DNA from: [Phialemoniopsis] sp. UDSM-2020
Lineage: Eukaryota; Ascomycota; Sordariomycetes; Thyridiales; Thyridiaceae
Length of the DNA: 64,000 nt
NCBI GenBank assembly: GCA_018873225.1
Contig: JAEILZ010000007.1
Span: 1,860,001-1,924,000, forward strand
Direction of reading: 5' to 3'
Under the pieces are notes generated by a model. The model worked only from the letters and a program-made list of their open reading frames with translations, searched no databases and was not told the DNA's origin. Shown here piece after piece: positions 22,126-33,281 of the stretch (positions are counted from its first letter, which is position 1; each line of letters starts with the position of its first letter). Position numbers and translations under genes: made by a program.

Positions 22126-23259
22126 TTAGTACAGACCAGTCTCCTTGCTCTTCCTCATCTTCTGGACTGCTTCAGGGTATGCACGGTGTGCAACATTCTT
22201 TCCCTGGACAGTCAGGCCGAACCAGAATCCTCCGTTCTCAAAGGTTTGATCTTTGAGGCCATCGTCGTGCTTCTGCACCGCTGCAGCGACTTCCTCGGTG
22301 CTCAAGTCATTTGCCTCGGGGCGATTGACAATTGCCTTCGCGAAGATAGTGGTCTTGGCGAACTTGACGACCTTCTCGCGAACCGAAACGCAGTACTCGA
22401 CGTTCAGCTCCATGTACCCGTACTGGGGAACACTGAACTGCAGCGTGGTGTGGTAACCGTCGGTGGCACCATTGGCAAGCTTTGCCACGTGCTCGGGCTG
22501 GTTGGGTACGAGGAACTTCTGGCCCTGAGCGATGAGGGTCATCATCGTGTTCGAGACGCCATGTGGGAGAGGAACACCAGACTCGTCGTAACGCTGATCG
22601 AGCAGCCTAGTCTGCAGGTCCTCGGCTGTGTCGCCGGGAGCTAGGGACACAACCGCCTGTCGAGCGGTGTCAAGCGGGCCGAACTCGTCCTCGGGCTCCT
22701 GGCCCTGAGGCTGCTCGTCCGGAAAATGGTGGTCGGCAATGATGGCTTCCAGAGTCTCCTCAGTGCCGACAGCCTGCTCGCGCCTACGACGAGTGGCTTG
22801 GCTTCTCGCTTCCTTACGGAGCTGGCCGGCTTGGAAAGCAGCCAGGGCTTTCTCGTTCTCGGCGATCGTACCCATTGGCGAGTACTCCCACTCCTGATTG
22901 GCTGCCAGGTCGCGCAGCTGGCGGCGTCGGGCTTTCTGCTCGTCGGTCTCGTTGAGGACCGCCTCGCGTCGGGCTCGCTGCTCGTCCATCTCCCGCTCGA
23001 ACTTTTCGAGCATCTCTTCGGACTCGATCTTGACATGAGACTGGATTTGCTCCATCAGGCTCATGTACTCAGACGCCTTTTTCGAGGCTTCGATCAGCTC
23101 TCGGTTCGGCTTGAACGCGTCTGCGGCAGCCTGTCTCGCGTCGCGCGTCTCCGGCTCCGCGAGCCAGTTCTTGTTCGAGGACATATCAGGGATGCCCTTG
23201 TATGAGAAGCTAGACTTCTTCTTGCTGCCCTGGGGCTTGCCGCGCGGGTGGTGGGTCAT
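22126..23259 (-). CDS. Unrecognised coiled-coil protein, 377 residues
   Basis: A single long frame from ATG 23259 encodes 377 residues. Residues 1-25 are basic (MTHHPRGKPQGSKKKSSFSY). About 50-160 are a charged, heptad-like helix rich in Glu/Arg/Lys with an RRQLRDLAANQEW segment. A flexible acidic linker then leads to a compact C-terminal domain (about 215-377) with aromatic residues (GYMELNVEYCVSVREKVV, GGFWFGLTVQG). No family recognised. A TAG acceptor abuts the ATG and a GTGAGT donor lies at 23322. Protein start may therefore lie further upstream: a 17-base exon (23339-23323) reads in frame as ACADT before the Met. Function unknown; codon use is like that of real genes here. Confidence 0.7.
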   Translation of the reverse strand: MTHHPRGKPQGSKKKSSFSYKGIPDMSSNKNWLAEPETRDARQAAADAFKPNRELIEASKKASEYMSLMEQIQSHVKIESEEMLEKFEREMDEQRARREAVLNETDEQKARRRQLRDLAANQEWEYSPMGTIAENEKALAAFQAGQLRKEARSQATRRRREQAVGTEETLEAIIADHHFPDEQPQGQEPEDEFGPLDTARQAVVSLAPGDTAEDLQTRLLDQRYDESGVPLPHGVSNTMMTLIAQGQKFLVPNQPEHVAKLANGATDGYHTTLQFSVPQYGYMELNVEYCVSVREKVVKFAKTTIFAKAIVNRPEANDLSTEEVAAAVQKHDDGLKDQTFENGGFWFGLTVQGKNVAHRAYPEAVQKMRKSKETGLY

Positions 23260-23417
23260 CTAGAATGCACAAGGTCAGTGGTTGAATGTCAGAAGGACAA
23301 GCAAGGAATTCTGGATACTCACAGTGTCGGCGCAGGCTCCTATGGAGGCAAAGTTCAGAGGACAGTATCCTCAGCGTGGTAATGAAAGTAATATATAAAG
23401 AAAATGATGGACGGACG

Positions 23418-23477
23418 GTGATGAGAGTGAGAGTGATGAGAGTGAGAGTGATGAGAGTGAGAGTGATGAGAGTGAGA
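23418..23477. repeat. 15-bp minisatellite, four perfect units
   Basis: Four exact copies of GTGATGAGAGTGAGA in tandem, ending in GTT. They lie about 160 bases upstream of the coiled-coil gene start and would fall within an intron if that gene has an upstream exon. Confidence 0.95.
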
Positions 23478-23685
23478 GTTATCACAGGGTGAAATTATCG
23501 TCGTTGAGGATAAGGTCACTCGTGTAAAATCTGGGCGGTCAATGCAGAGGTTTTTGAAGGCAAAATGAACGAGAGGTGAAATATGGTGATGTTGTCTGAG
23601 TAGTAGAACGCTCACGGAGCATCAAGCTGGTCCAACCTCAAACCGAGATATCTAACCTATTAATTAGTCTTGTTTTTTTTTTCTC

Positions 23686-23955
23686 AAAAAAAGACGAAGG
23701 AAAAAGAAAAGAGGAAAGAGAAAGAAAAAGAAGAAAGAAAACAAAAAGAGAGAAGAAAAAGAAAAAGAAACAAGAATGAAAAAATGAAGAAGGGGAAAAA
23801 AAGGAAAGAAAAGGAAAGAAAAAAAGAACAAAGAGCAAGGAAAAAGAAGAAAGGACAAGGAGAAAAGGAATGAAAAGGAAGAGGAAATAAAGGGAAAGGT
23901 AGAAAGAAGAAAGCAAGAAAAGAAAAAAGACGAAAGAAATAGAGGGAATAAGAAT
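23686..23955. repeat. Purine-rich (GA/A) tract of about 270 bases
   Basis: On the plus strand only 13 of the 240 bases from 23701 to 23940 are pyrimidines. The tract follows a T-run (about 23672-23682) and looks like a degenerate GAAA/GGAAA microsatellite. Open frames across it are low-complexity artefacts. Confidence 0.9.
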
Positions 23956-24015
23956 CGCAAATGACTAGGGGGTAAAGGGTGTATAGATCGTGGACTTACC
24001 AATACGAAGACCTCG

Positions 24016-24367
24016 TTAGAATCTAGCCTCTTCGGAAGTTGATGCTTGCCTGCTGGGGCTCATAAGTGAATCGTTGCAGGCCAGATTGTAAAGTGTTTGA
24101 TCAGATATCAATAGCACGAGCCCATCCAGCTCTTGGTAGTATGCCATTAGACGTAGCGTGTTGGCAAGGTCGGAGATTGAAGCTTTGGAGGTCTTCTTGA
24201 GACAGGATCCCAGCCTTTTATACACAACAACATAACAAATGTTTGTTGATTTCGTTCCATACAATCTTACACTCACTTTCAGTTTTCGTCAGCATATACT
24301 GAGTAAATAGTGTATACTTCAACTTTAGATTGCCAAACCCGTTCAGCTCTTTGTTAGTAAAAGCCAT
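24016..24367 (-). pseudogene. Possible relic of a MYST-type acetyltransferase C-terminus
   Basis: Two minus-strand pieces in an AT-rich setting recall the MYST domain in the right order. From ATG 24367 the frame reads NGFGNLKL...YMLTKTES, compared with the family's GYGxxLIxFSYLLTKxEG. Further on, near 24200-24100, ASISDLANTLRLMAYYQEL recalls the family's SISDI...TLQxLxMLxYY. The middle (SPEKPLSDLG) and the catalytic core are absent and a frame change separates the pieces. This is a weak, eye-only resemblance; chance is possible. Confidence 0.2.
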
Positions 24368-24837
24368 ATAGAGATACTTGAATGCTAGAACGTTTTCAAT
24401 TGTTTCAGTGAGTCAAGCGTAATACTTAAGAGTTTGTTACTGAGGTTGAGATAGTTTGTGAGGTAAATCAATCAAGACTGCAAGTCATGATTAGGAAATG
24501 TCGAAGCAAGAGCCAAAGTTTTGAACTGATGTCATCCTTAGTTTATGTCTATACTCAGACGACCCTTGCCCCATCTGGTGTCATGCGAAACTTGCTGCCT
24601 TGTCCGCTGAGCTTATTAGGTAGGTTATGAACTGAACAGCTACCTCTGCCTTCAACGGTTGAAGTTTGAACCTGGTCACCAAAGTATGAACAGAACTCCT
24701 CAACTCCTACTGAAAGTCACACCCTCTGGTCCAACAAGTCTGAACACGGGACCAAAGCACGCTGTCTATTGTTTCATTAGGTATCAGATCTATCATATGT
24801 ATGTCTGTTTTATAAATATATACCACATGGCTGCTCT
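24368..24837. other. AT-rich spacer
   Basis: AT-rich DNA beyond the kinase stop. It has no open frame I can support; it may be a decayed, possibly repeat-induced-mutated remnant, or 3' flank. Confidence 0.3.
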
Positions 24838-26746
24838 CTACGCCAGACCCATGACAGCCGTGTTCATGCCCAGTGCCCGCTTCACAGCAAGCCACAGCTC
24901 AAACGCCTCGAGCTTGATCTCGACGCGCCAGAAGCCCACGTAGGCCGCCAGCAGCCGCAGCGCGTTAGGCGGCCAGAACGGCGAGCCGAGGCTTCGGATG
25001 CCCTCGAGCTGCTCGAGGAAGACGGTGCGCATGCAGTACCGCGCGAGGATGAGGAAGGACCGCACGGGTCCCTGGCGCGTGTGCAGGTTCTCGTCGAGGC
25101 TGCGCGTCAGGTCGTTGGTCTTGAGGATGAGCAGGATGATGCGCGGCACCTGGCCCAGCATCTGCACCAGGTCTGCCAGCAGGCCGTCCTGCAGCGCGTC
25201 GCCCATGTTCTGCTTCTCGTCCTCCGACTTGTCGGCCATGATGGAGGAGCTGACGACCGTAAAGTCGCGGCCGGTGATGGCCGACGCGAAGAGCGGGAAC
25301 TTGTCCTCGCCGACGCCGGCGACCTCGTACACGTACTTCTTCATGCGATCCATGTCTCCGTCGATGACTGCGAGCCACATCTTGGCGTACGAGCGCCGGA
25401 GATCCATGGGTATGTCGCGATAGAGGCCGTGGTCGTACAGGATGACATCAAAGTTGGCACCGCCGTAGGGACCTCGCCTCCTCGAGTCGTTCTTCCTGAT
25501 CGCGATGTTGCCACCGTGAGGGTCACAGTGAAGTGGTGCTCCCTCGCCAAAGATCATCTCGTTGAAGATACGCGCCAGCGTTGCAGAGACTTCGTCTCGG
25601 TCGATCCCGTTAGAATCGAGATACTCCAAGTCGTCAAGGCGGTGGCCAGACTCGTTTGCCATGACCAAAATCCTCTTTTGTGCGTAGATAACCTCCGGAA
25701 TGACGAGGGGCAGTTCTGGGATGTGTGAAAAGTGCTCCTTTGTCCGCATGGCGTTCGCTGCCTCTTGCTGAAAGTCCAACTCCTGCGGCAACGAGACTTC
25801 CATTTCGGATGACAACCATTCGAGGTCGTATTCGGGGAAGAAGCGCTTCAAAGTCTGAAATGTGTACTTCGTCAAGGCCAGATCCAGTGGCGCCCATTGT
25901 GCCAGACTGGGGTGCTGGACTTTAACTGCGACCTTCTGTCCACTCTCCCTCAGCGTTGCCAGATGGACCTGTGCAAGGGAGGCGGCGCCAATCGGCTCTG
26001 CGGAGAACTCGGAGAAGAAGTCGAAGAGCTCGTCTCCTGTGTCTTGTTTATACATCTGCTGTATCGACTCGAGCGAAGACACAGGACATTTGTCTTGCAG
26101 AGGAATGAACGTCGTGGTCCATTCGAGAGGTAGGAGGTAGTTCATGGCGCTCTGTTGTTGGGAGTTGTGTTAGCAGAAGACAGGGAGAGCCAGCGGCTGA
26201 GATTCTTACAAGATGCTGTCCCAACTTGATGAAGATACCGCCATTCTTCTCAAGTACCTTGAGTGTCCGCACAGCACACCTCTTGTGGCATTCCTTCAGC
26301 AGTCGTGTTTGTTCGTCTTCGTCGTTTGACTTTTCTCTCTGGTTCAAAGTCGTTCGGTAACTGGCCGAACGGTTAGTTAGCGCAACTCAATTGTTTCCCT
26401 CCGGCACTACGTAATTAACTCACTCATTAATGCATATAAACAGCGCTGCAGCAACTCTCCCCGTCCGCTCAGCCGCATCGTAGCTCGCCTTGATGTCGTC
26501 GGTGAAAGCCAGCAGTCCTGCGCCCGCGGCGCCACCGGTTGCGGCCAGCAGAACCGCGGCCTTTCTCTTCGGGCGAGGAGGCGTCTTCTGCCGGGCACCC
26601 TCACGGGCGAAAGACGAGGCATATCTTCGAGCAGGGGCGGGCTTCGGGGCGCGCAGGGCGGTCAATGGGTGGCTGCGGCATTTGGCGCATGTCCAGGAGC
26701 GTGTCCCCCGGACGGCGAGGGAGAAGGGCGTTATCGAGGCCTTCAT
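24838..26746 (-). CDS. Mitochondrial ABC1/UbiB-family atypical kinase
   Basis: Exons 26746-26424, 26360-26210 and 26151-24838 give 595 residues. The N-terminus (MKASITPFSLAVRGTRSW...RRYASSF) is a basic mitochondrial presequence, followed by an Ala/Gly hydrophobic segment (about 72-90), probably a membrane anchor. Family hallmarks are KxGQ (FIKLGQ, Lys153-Gln156), the Ala-rich nucleotide loop GAASLAQVH (213-221), ATP-binding Lys235 in VAVKVQHP, catalytic-loop CDPHGGN (Asp368, Asn373) and YDHG (Asp398) in place of DFG. The length and single-anchor layout fit the ADCK1 / yeast Mcp2 (Cqd2) subgroup, tied to coenzyme Q and lipid homeostasis, rather than Coq8. The usual first codon (ATG 26746) was chosen because no earlier ATG is in frame. 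Confidence 0.9.
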
Positions 26747-27695
26747 CCTGGTGGCAAGGAAAGGGGCCTCTATGGGCAATTGAACATGCGAGGAAGAGTA
26801 TCTTTAGATGTAGAGGCTTCGCATGGCTCTTGTTTCCCTCGGTTTAGTCTTTTGCGATCCACTGATAGCCAGCCATTGTTGATTGAGTGCTTATCGTCGT
26901 TCGCTGGTCCGGGGGCTTGTCCAGGAAAAAAAAAAGAGACGGCCAAGCGGTAGCCAAAAATGGATCCCTCCGTCATGCCATCTTGGAAATTTTTCGGCCC
27001 CTAAAACACGCGCGACGGGCGGGTGGCACCCGCGCTTTGCCGAAAACAGGGGCGCTAGAAGGACACCCGCCCAACCGAACAGCGATTGCACCCGCTGAAT
27101 CGGACGTTATGGTCCCAAAACTTTCACATGCTCCAGAGAATGGGTAAGGCTAGAGCCTCCTGCGCTTGCATCGGAACTCGTATCCAGATCGGTCTTTTGT
27201 GAGTTCAAATAAAGAAGATAGAGTTCCTCTTTTCGACTCTATTCAAACGACGGATATGTCTTCGGATCTATCGCAGCCCAGCCGCCAATCCCCATACCAA
27301 AGCTGAGTTTGGTATGAAGAGGGATCGTCCCAGGAACAGATCTAACATCTGCCCCCAGCGTCCGAACCTTCACAAGCCTCAGTGCTGCTCTCTATTTATG
27401 GAGTGCAGAGGTGGTGAGGGTAAACATCATACCCACGCGAAATATCGACCTGTCGGATGTAGGTGGTGGGATAACCCTCCCCTCCCATGCGCTATCAAGA
27501 CCTGCCGAGTAGGGGATGGATGTGCAAGACTTCAATCTTTATATGCTTCATATGCGTCGGTAACCCGTACCATGTCGAAATCCCAATGCCCCAAGCCAAG
27601 AAAAACTCCGTTGATGCAAGTCGTCGCTCTCCCAGAAAGCCAAAGTCCATCAACCACTGCCCGCCATTGACACCACACAGTGGACAGCACCATCA
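26747..27695. other. Spacer upstream of the kinase gene
   Basis: Promoter of the kinase gene and 3' flank of the next. No supported exon, RNA gene or repeat is seen. Confidence 0.4.
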
Positions 27696-28337
27696 TCACC
27701 GCTCTCCAGCATCGCCGCTCCCCGAACCACTCGTCCTGTACATCTCCCTCAGCCGAGACATCTTCCTCCTCACGACTCCGGCCTTCTTCTCCTTGCCCAG
27801 CTCTCCCATCCGTCCTTCTCCAGCAGCACCCCCCCTCCGCTCCTCATCCACCCATCGCCTGCTGCCCCCAGCCGCCGCGCCGTGACCTTCCGAGATCTCC
27901 ACCGAGAACGACGGCCTCGCGGACCCGCTCGGCTCCTTGACCAGCTTTCGCACGGGCCGGCCATCGCCAGCGATGCGCCCGGACCACGACCCGGACCGCC
28001 CAAGCGACCCTCCCGTCCCGGAGCCGGCGTGCCGTAGGGCCAGAGAGAGAACGCCCGTGGACCCCAGCGAGCCGGCTCTCCTGCGGCCCCAGTCGCGCTG
28101 CTGCTGGCTGTAGTCTGCCGCGGGGTCTATCCGGCTGCTGCCGTCTGAGACACTGTGTTGGTGTTGCGTAGGCTGATGATGGTCCAGCAGTGAGGCGTAC
28201 ACACCGCCTACAGTGTCCTCGTCATCTTGCCAGAATGTGCTGCTGAGCGTCGTGGTAGACGGCGGCATAGGTGCCGCCACGACCACGGGTGCAGGTGCCC
28301 TCCGCGTCGAAGGCCGCCGGCTGAACAGGCTCGCCAT
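27696..28337 (-). CDS. Small basic low-complexity protein, 213 residues
   Basis: An uninterrupted frame from ATG 28337 encodes 213 residues rich in Ser, Gly, Arg and Pro. It starts MASLFSRRPSTRRAPAP, has an acidic patch (FWQDDEDTVGGVYASLL), a Gly/Ser/Arg middle and a basic end (KAGVVRRKMSRLREMYRTS). No domain is recognised. The GC-rich third positions and intact 642-base frame favour a real gene, but low complexity makes chance harder to exclude. Probably a disordered protein of unknown role. Confidence 0.5.
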   Translation of the reverse strand: MASLFSRRPSTRRAPAPVVVAAPMPPSTTTLSSTFWQDDEDTVGGVYASLLDHHQPTQHQHSVSDGSSRIDPAADYSQQQRDWGRRRAGSLGSTGVLSLALRHAGSGTGGSLGRSGSWSGRIAGDGRPVRKLVKEPSGSARPSFSVEISEGHGAAAGGSRRWVDEERRGGAAGEGRMGELGKEKKAGVVRRKMSRLREMYRTSGSGSGDAGER

Positions 28338-29723
28338 TGCTTTTCTTATTAGTTCCCAGACCCCGTCGTGAATCGCTTATCGGCGATTGCGGAGGTGAAT
28401 GTCAACTCTTGGAATAAAGTGACAGCTCCTCCTTCAGATAGTAATTGCCCAAGATAAATCCCCAGACACCTCGAGATGTTCCTTCGTACGGCACCTGGAG
28501 CTAGTCGTGACAGTTGAGCGGGATTACCTCTCTCAGCTATCCGGGTGGTCGGGCTATCGTTCCCCGCCTGTTCCTACAGAGGGTGTACGCGGGGTCGGCT
28601 CTCGTCACAATGTCCGAGACAGAGAACCGTTCTGAAGATGGTTTCGGTCCAAAAGAGCCTCGCATGTCAAAAGTATGAGCAGGATCGGAGACACACCCTT
28701 TCATTGTTTACAAAAGGAAAAGGAAGAAAAAAACATCCAGGCCTCCCTTCCATCCACTTTTAGCAAGGGACCACCCACCACCAACCACCAGGGTCCGGGT
28801 CTAGGCAGTGGTGGTGGCAACCCAGTTCCGGCCAGTCAATGGTGTTGCGGGGCAGGGGCCCAGCCTAGGTCATTTGTGTAAGTCGACCAACGATCCAACG
28901 GGATCGATCTGCATGCAAGAGAGGGCGGTCGCCTGTGCTGCGGAGGATCCCCAATCAAATGTCCCAGCTGGGCGTTCACCACGTCGATAGGCCCGACACT
29001 CCTCCTCGGGATCAGCTGTAATAAACTTGCTACCTAGCGCTGATCGTTTCATCCTGGGCCAGTGGTTACCGGTTGGACGCTCGCTTTGCCTTTTGCTCGT
29101 CATCCCGACGGAAAGTCACAGTCGTCGGGCATCCCATGTCTTTTCAATGCTTATCACTGCATTCATTGCATGAGCTAGTGTACATGGCGCACAGCGCATT
29201 CTTCTGATATCGAGTATATCAGCCAGTCATAGATATTGATCCTATGGTATGGTAGTCCATTGGTTTGCAAAAAGAGAAGAGCAAAAAACAAAATGCATAT
29301 TCAGCTGTTTTCGGGGTATAGTGTCCGTTCCGTGTGCCCAAGATCAATCCATATCGGCGAACGCACCGCGCGTGTCTAATGTATCGCCCAAGTAGTAGAA
29401 AATAAAGTCATGACCGTTGCCTGATGTCATAAAACGGCACCCAAAGGCCGAGCCTCCCGCTCGGTGCAGCCGCACGGCCTGGAAGCCGTATGATAATAAT
29501 ACAAGTACACTCATGGGTGTACTGTCGTATGCCAGAGACAAAAAAGAAATACAGTGATGCGTATGCTGAATCAGATGAGCGCCGAGCGGTCACCCGTAGA
29601 TAATAGTCATCATAGGTGTTTTGCAAGTACTGGAAGGGACTGTGAAGCAGACCGCCTTGTTGTGAGAAGATCGTTTGCAAGGAAATTCGTGTCGAGAAAA
29701 GAAAGAGTGGTCAAAGGTCGATA
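28338..29723. other. Intergenic spacer
   Basis: About 1.4 kb between two minus-strand genes. It contains AT-rich parts (about 29130-29330) and no supported gene. Confidence 0.4.
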
Positions 29724-32700
29724 TCAACCCCATATCGGCACGTTCCGATACGCGGGCGAATTGTAACTGTGCAAGATCCGGAAGGGCACCTGGCCATGCT
29801 GCCCCTGTCGGTTGCCCATGCTTCGGTTCCTGTAATGGCCCCGAGGCACATATGGCGGGTATCGCCCGTACTGATCCCACTGCTGCTGCGAGTGGTGAAC
29901 TGGCGGCTGGCCGTATTGACGGCCACCGCCGCCGTAACCGTCCATCGTTGGCTTGAGATTGCCCCGCTCGGCCGGGTTCGGATACATGCCGCCTCGACCT
30001 TGCAAACCACTGTAGCCGTCGTAGCTAGCTCGGTGCCGCAGGGTTGGACCTTGAGGTCGAGGTACCTGTCGAGGATCAACGATCTGGCTGGATCTCGAGC
30101 CGGGCCGGCTTTGACTCCGGGATGAGATGGAGCTGCTGCGGCTGCGATCCATGGAGCTCCTCCGCGAGGCACCCTTATCCGCTTGCACGAGCCAGTCAGG
30201 TACACCACGCTGAGCACCCCCATGCGGAGACGGATCGCGCGAGGTTATCGAGCGGCGAGGGTTCATCGGTGGAATGTTGGGTGGTGAGATCATTCCCTGG
30301 CGGTCGACGGAGCCCAGAGGATAGCTCTCGCGGCTCTTTTTGCGCGTCAAAGCACCAGGAGGTGTTGACTGCGGACGGAGTGGTGGAGGCACCCTCAGTG
30401 ACGTGGGCCTTCTCTGCGTCATCATCGAGACAGGAGGTGGCGTTTTGCTGCTCTTGAGAGGAAACATGTCCGGTCGCAAAGGACTCGGTAGAGCAGGCGG
30501 CGATAGAAATCCGTTCGAGGAGTTCTGTAGAGGCACTCGTGTGCTGTCCCAATGGCGTTCCATCTGTGCTGTCATGCTCATAGTCCTCCCTGGCTTGGTG
30601 GTGGTGAACTCCGTGCTTCTCTCCTCCGTCATCGCCATGAAGGCTGCATCGTATGGGTTGTTGCCCAAGCTGTTATTAATGGAGTGGTAGGTCGAAAGCT
30701 CGGCCTCGTTCTCTCCCACCGAATCAGGGGGCGAGTCATCTATCGCGCTCTGCAGGTGCCCAGCGCGAACGGGAACAGGCTTGCGTGGGATCGGCTTGCG
30801 GATAGGAATCACTGATGCGGCAACGTGGGCCAAGGTAGCGGGGACGCCTTGGAAGGTGTGTCTGCGATGGCCTTCGGCTGCTTCGGCAGTTCCATCTCCT
30901 TCCACATACTCTGGGGCCGTCTTACTTGGCTGTGCCTCACCAGGGTTGAGATCGAAACTCCCAACACTGAAGATAGTCTTTAGGGTGTCTTTGCTCAGCT
31001 GCTTCTTCAAAGCCAGCCTCTTAGTCGTGATGGGGAAAAGACCAGAGTGCTCGTTCAGTCTGGCCTCAATAGCCTGAGGAACTGATGGAATATCGGCCTT
31101 GTCCTGAACATGGGTTGTGTGAACAGCCAATGGACCTCGATGCCTGTTGAGACTTAGAAACCGTTGGAGCTTGCCCTGTTTCTGGGTGTGCGGACTGATC
31201 CTCATGGATGCACCAGACGTATCCGATTTAGCACTCAACGGAGTGCGTGGGATTGCAATTGGAGACGAAGGGGTGTCTGCTCGGTACGACGCGCTGTCAA
31301 TGGGCGACGGGCTCTGCTTCTTGCGTAGGATGTTCGAAGTGCTCAACAGACCCCGGGGGCGATCGAATGAAGCCCGCTCTTTTGTCGCAGATGCAACATT
31401 GGCTGGTGCTGGCGCGGGAGCGGACACGACGTCCTTCGGCGGGATAGGAGGCGGAGGTGCCTCTCGCACAGGTTGCGAAGGAACTTGCTCAGGCTCAAGT
31501 ATGGTCGGACTTGGCAGGGAAAGCTCCGCTAGTTGAAAAGAGCCACGGTCCGGACTCAGTGGTGATGTCGGCTTGGTATCGGGCTTGAAGCCGGGGTAGT
31601 CTTTCTCGGGCACAGGCGGTTTCTGTTGGAAGGATCGAAGAGATACATTAGAGCTATAGCCGGAATCAGCTTTACTCAAGGGTTTCTTGCTCGAGTATTC
31701 GGATGTCGGGCTCGACACAAATCCGCTGTCTGACCGCGTGACACTTCCGGCCTCCTGCCGCGTCTGCTCCGGCTTGCCGAAGGGTTGCGACTTGGCGTTT
31801 GGATCCAGGCGGATGTCCAGGACTTCCAATGAAGAATACTCGGGCTGTGCATCTTCCTCGAACAACTGATCTTCCACGGCTGTGTGCTTTGACGTCGTCT
31901 GTAGCTTTGGACTAGTGGCCCAAGATGCAGGGTCTAGGGAGGCGGCATTGACCAGAATCTCGGGGAGATGATCCACTTCTGGCTCAGTGCTGGGCGAAGA
32001 GAGGTCTTTGACATGAATGACTGGTTGCTTTTCGCTGGCTAGCGATGCGAACGAGGTCACAATTGGTTTGAGGTGTAAACCAACGTGCCTCTCCGTTTGC
32101 ACTCGCGAGACCTGCGCCGTTTCTACCTCCACTCCCGCATCGCCGAGATGCTTCGTAGCCGAGAAATAATCCAATTTCCGCTCCGTAATAGCAATCTGGT
32201 CTTCAAAGCGACTCTTCGACCCTGGCTCGGGAGTTGCCATGGGGCTCGCAGCGCCATTGGTGATGCGCAGGGAGCCAAGCTTGAAGGCGCCGATAGCCTG
32301 GTAGTCTCCTTCGCATGGCGTAACAACTCGTGGAGCGAGTTCCGGATCCTCAAACCGAGGCGGAGGAGGCATCGACACACCCCTACTACCGATAGACTCG
32401 ATCGACTGTTGTCGCGACAGACTTGGCGTGGGTGGGTGGCTGTGGCGAAAGGCTGCTCGCGCCGAGCCCGCGGTGCTCCTCGTCCGCGTCGCAACACCAG
32501 GTGTCTGGATGACCGACCGCCTCCGCACAGGTGTGTACAGCGACAAATCCGAGTTGGCCCTGCTGAGTGGCGCGCTCTCTGTTCCTGCAGGATGTGAGCT
32601 CTTCCACGTCACCTCAGACACGACGGTCTCGGTGATGACGGTTGTGGTCTGTTCGTACTGCACCGGCTCCTCGACGAGGTTGAGTAACCTCTGTGCCTCG

Positions 32701-33281
32701 TACGAGCTCAAGTCATAGTTCCAGGAAGTGCGTGAGCCAGGCTGCCAACTGTGGGTTATGTACATCAACATCGGTGTTGCGAAAGATGATTAGAAGCCTC
32801 ATCGAACGTACCTATCATTCACAGTAGTCCCGTAGTAGGAGCTCACACCAAAGTCGAACGCCATGGAGTTTGACCTCGACACAGGATCGACAGTCCTGGA
32901 TCTCCTCGGGGGGCCGATGCTGCTGTTCCTTCGCTCGGGGCGCTCGGAACGGTCTTGAGGCCCTTGGGACGACTTGGAACGGAACAGACTCAGTCTCTTT
33001 TGCGAGATCATGGAGCTCCTCCGGCTGATGGGCTCTGGGGCGAGTTGGGCCCCTTCTATGACGGGAAAGGTTGCAGGGTCGTCTGTGGAGGAAGGCACAG
33101 GAGAGAAAGGGTAAGATGTAGGAGGACCGGTAAGGCCAGGGTTTGAATAGCGGAAAGAAGAGTCTCTGGCGAGCCCATCGGTGCTCAACAGGCCAGCTGT
33201 CGTGGGTTTACCGGTTCGAGGCTTGGACAGCTTATGAGGTACCCTCCTGTTGGCCTCGAGCGCGGAAGGAGAGTTTCCCAT
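29724..33281 (-). CDS. N-myristoylated-type Ser/Pro-rich protein, 1164 residues
   Basis: Exons 33281-32812 and 32748-29724 (63-base intron GTACGT...CACAG) give 1164 residues. The ATG at 33281 reads MGNSPSALEANRRVPHKLSK, a good N-myristoylation signal with basic residues after it. The LSKPRTGKP start recalls a group of fungal membrane-associated proteins of unknown function. Most of the rest is disordered: SP/TP sites, RRxS phosphorylation-type motifs, PPPxPPK proline runs (e.g. REAPPPPIPPKD) and a Gly/Tyr/Arg-rich tail ending NSPAYRNVPIWG. No catalytic domain is seen. The most ordered pieces are RTSWNYDLSSYEAQRLLNLV near the intron and a Leu/Lys segment (ARLNEHSGLFPITTKRLALK) about two thirds in. 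The layout fits a phospho-regulated scaffold at the membrane; this is inference. Confidence 0.8.

Noticed and set aside
23664..24002. Phe/Ser- or Lys/Glu-rich 'proteins' across the purine tract
   Set aside because: Pure translation of a simple GA/A repeat.
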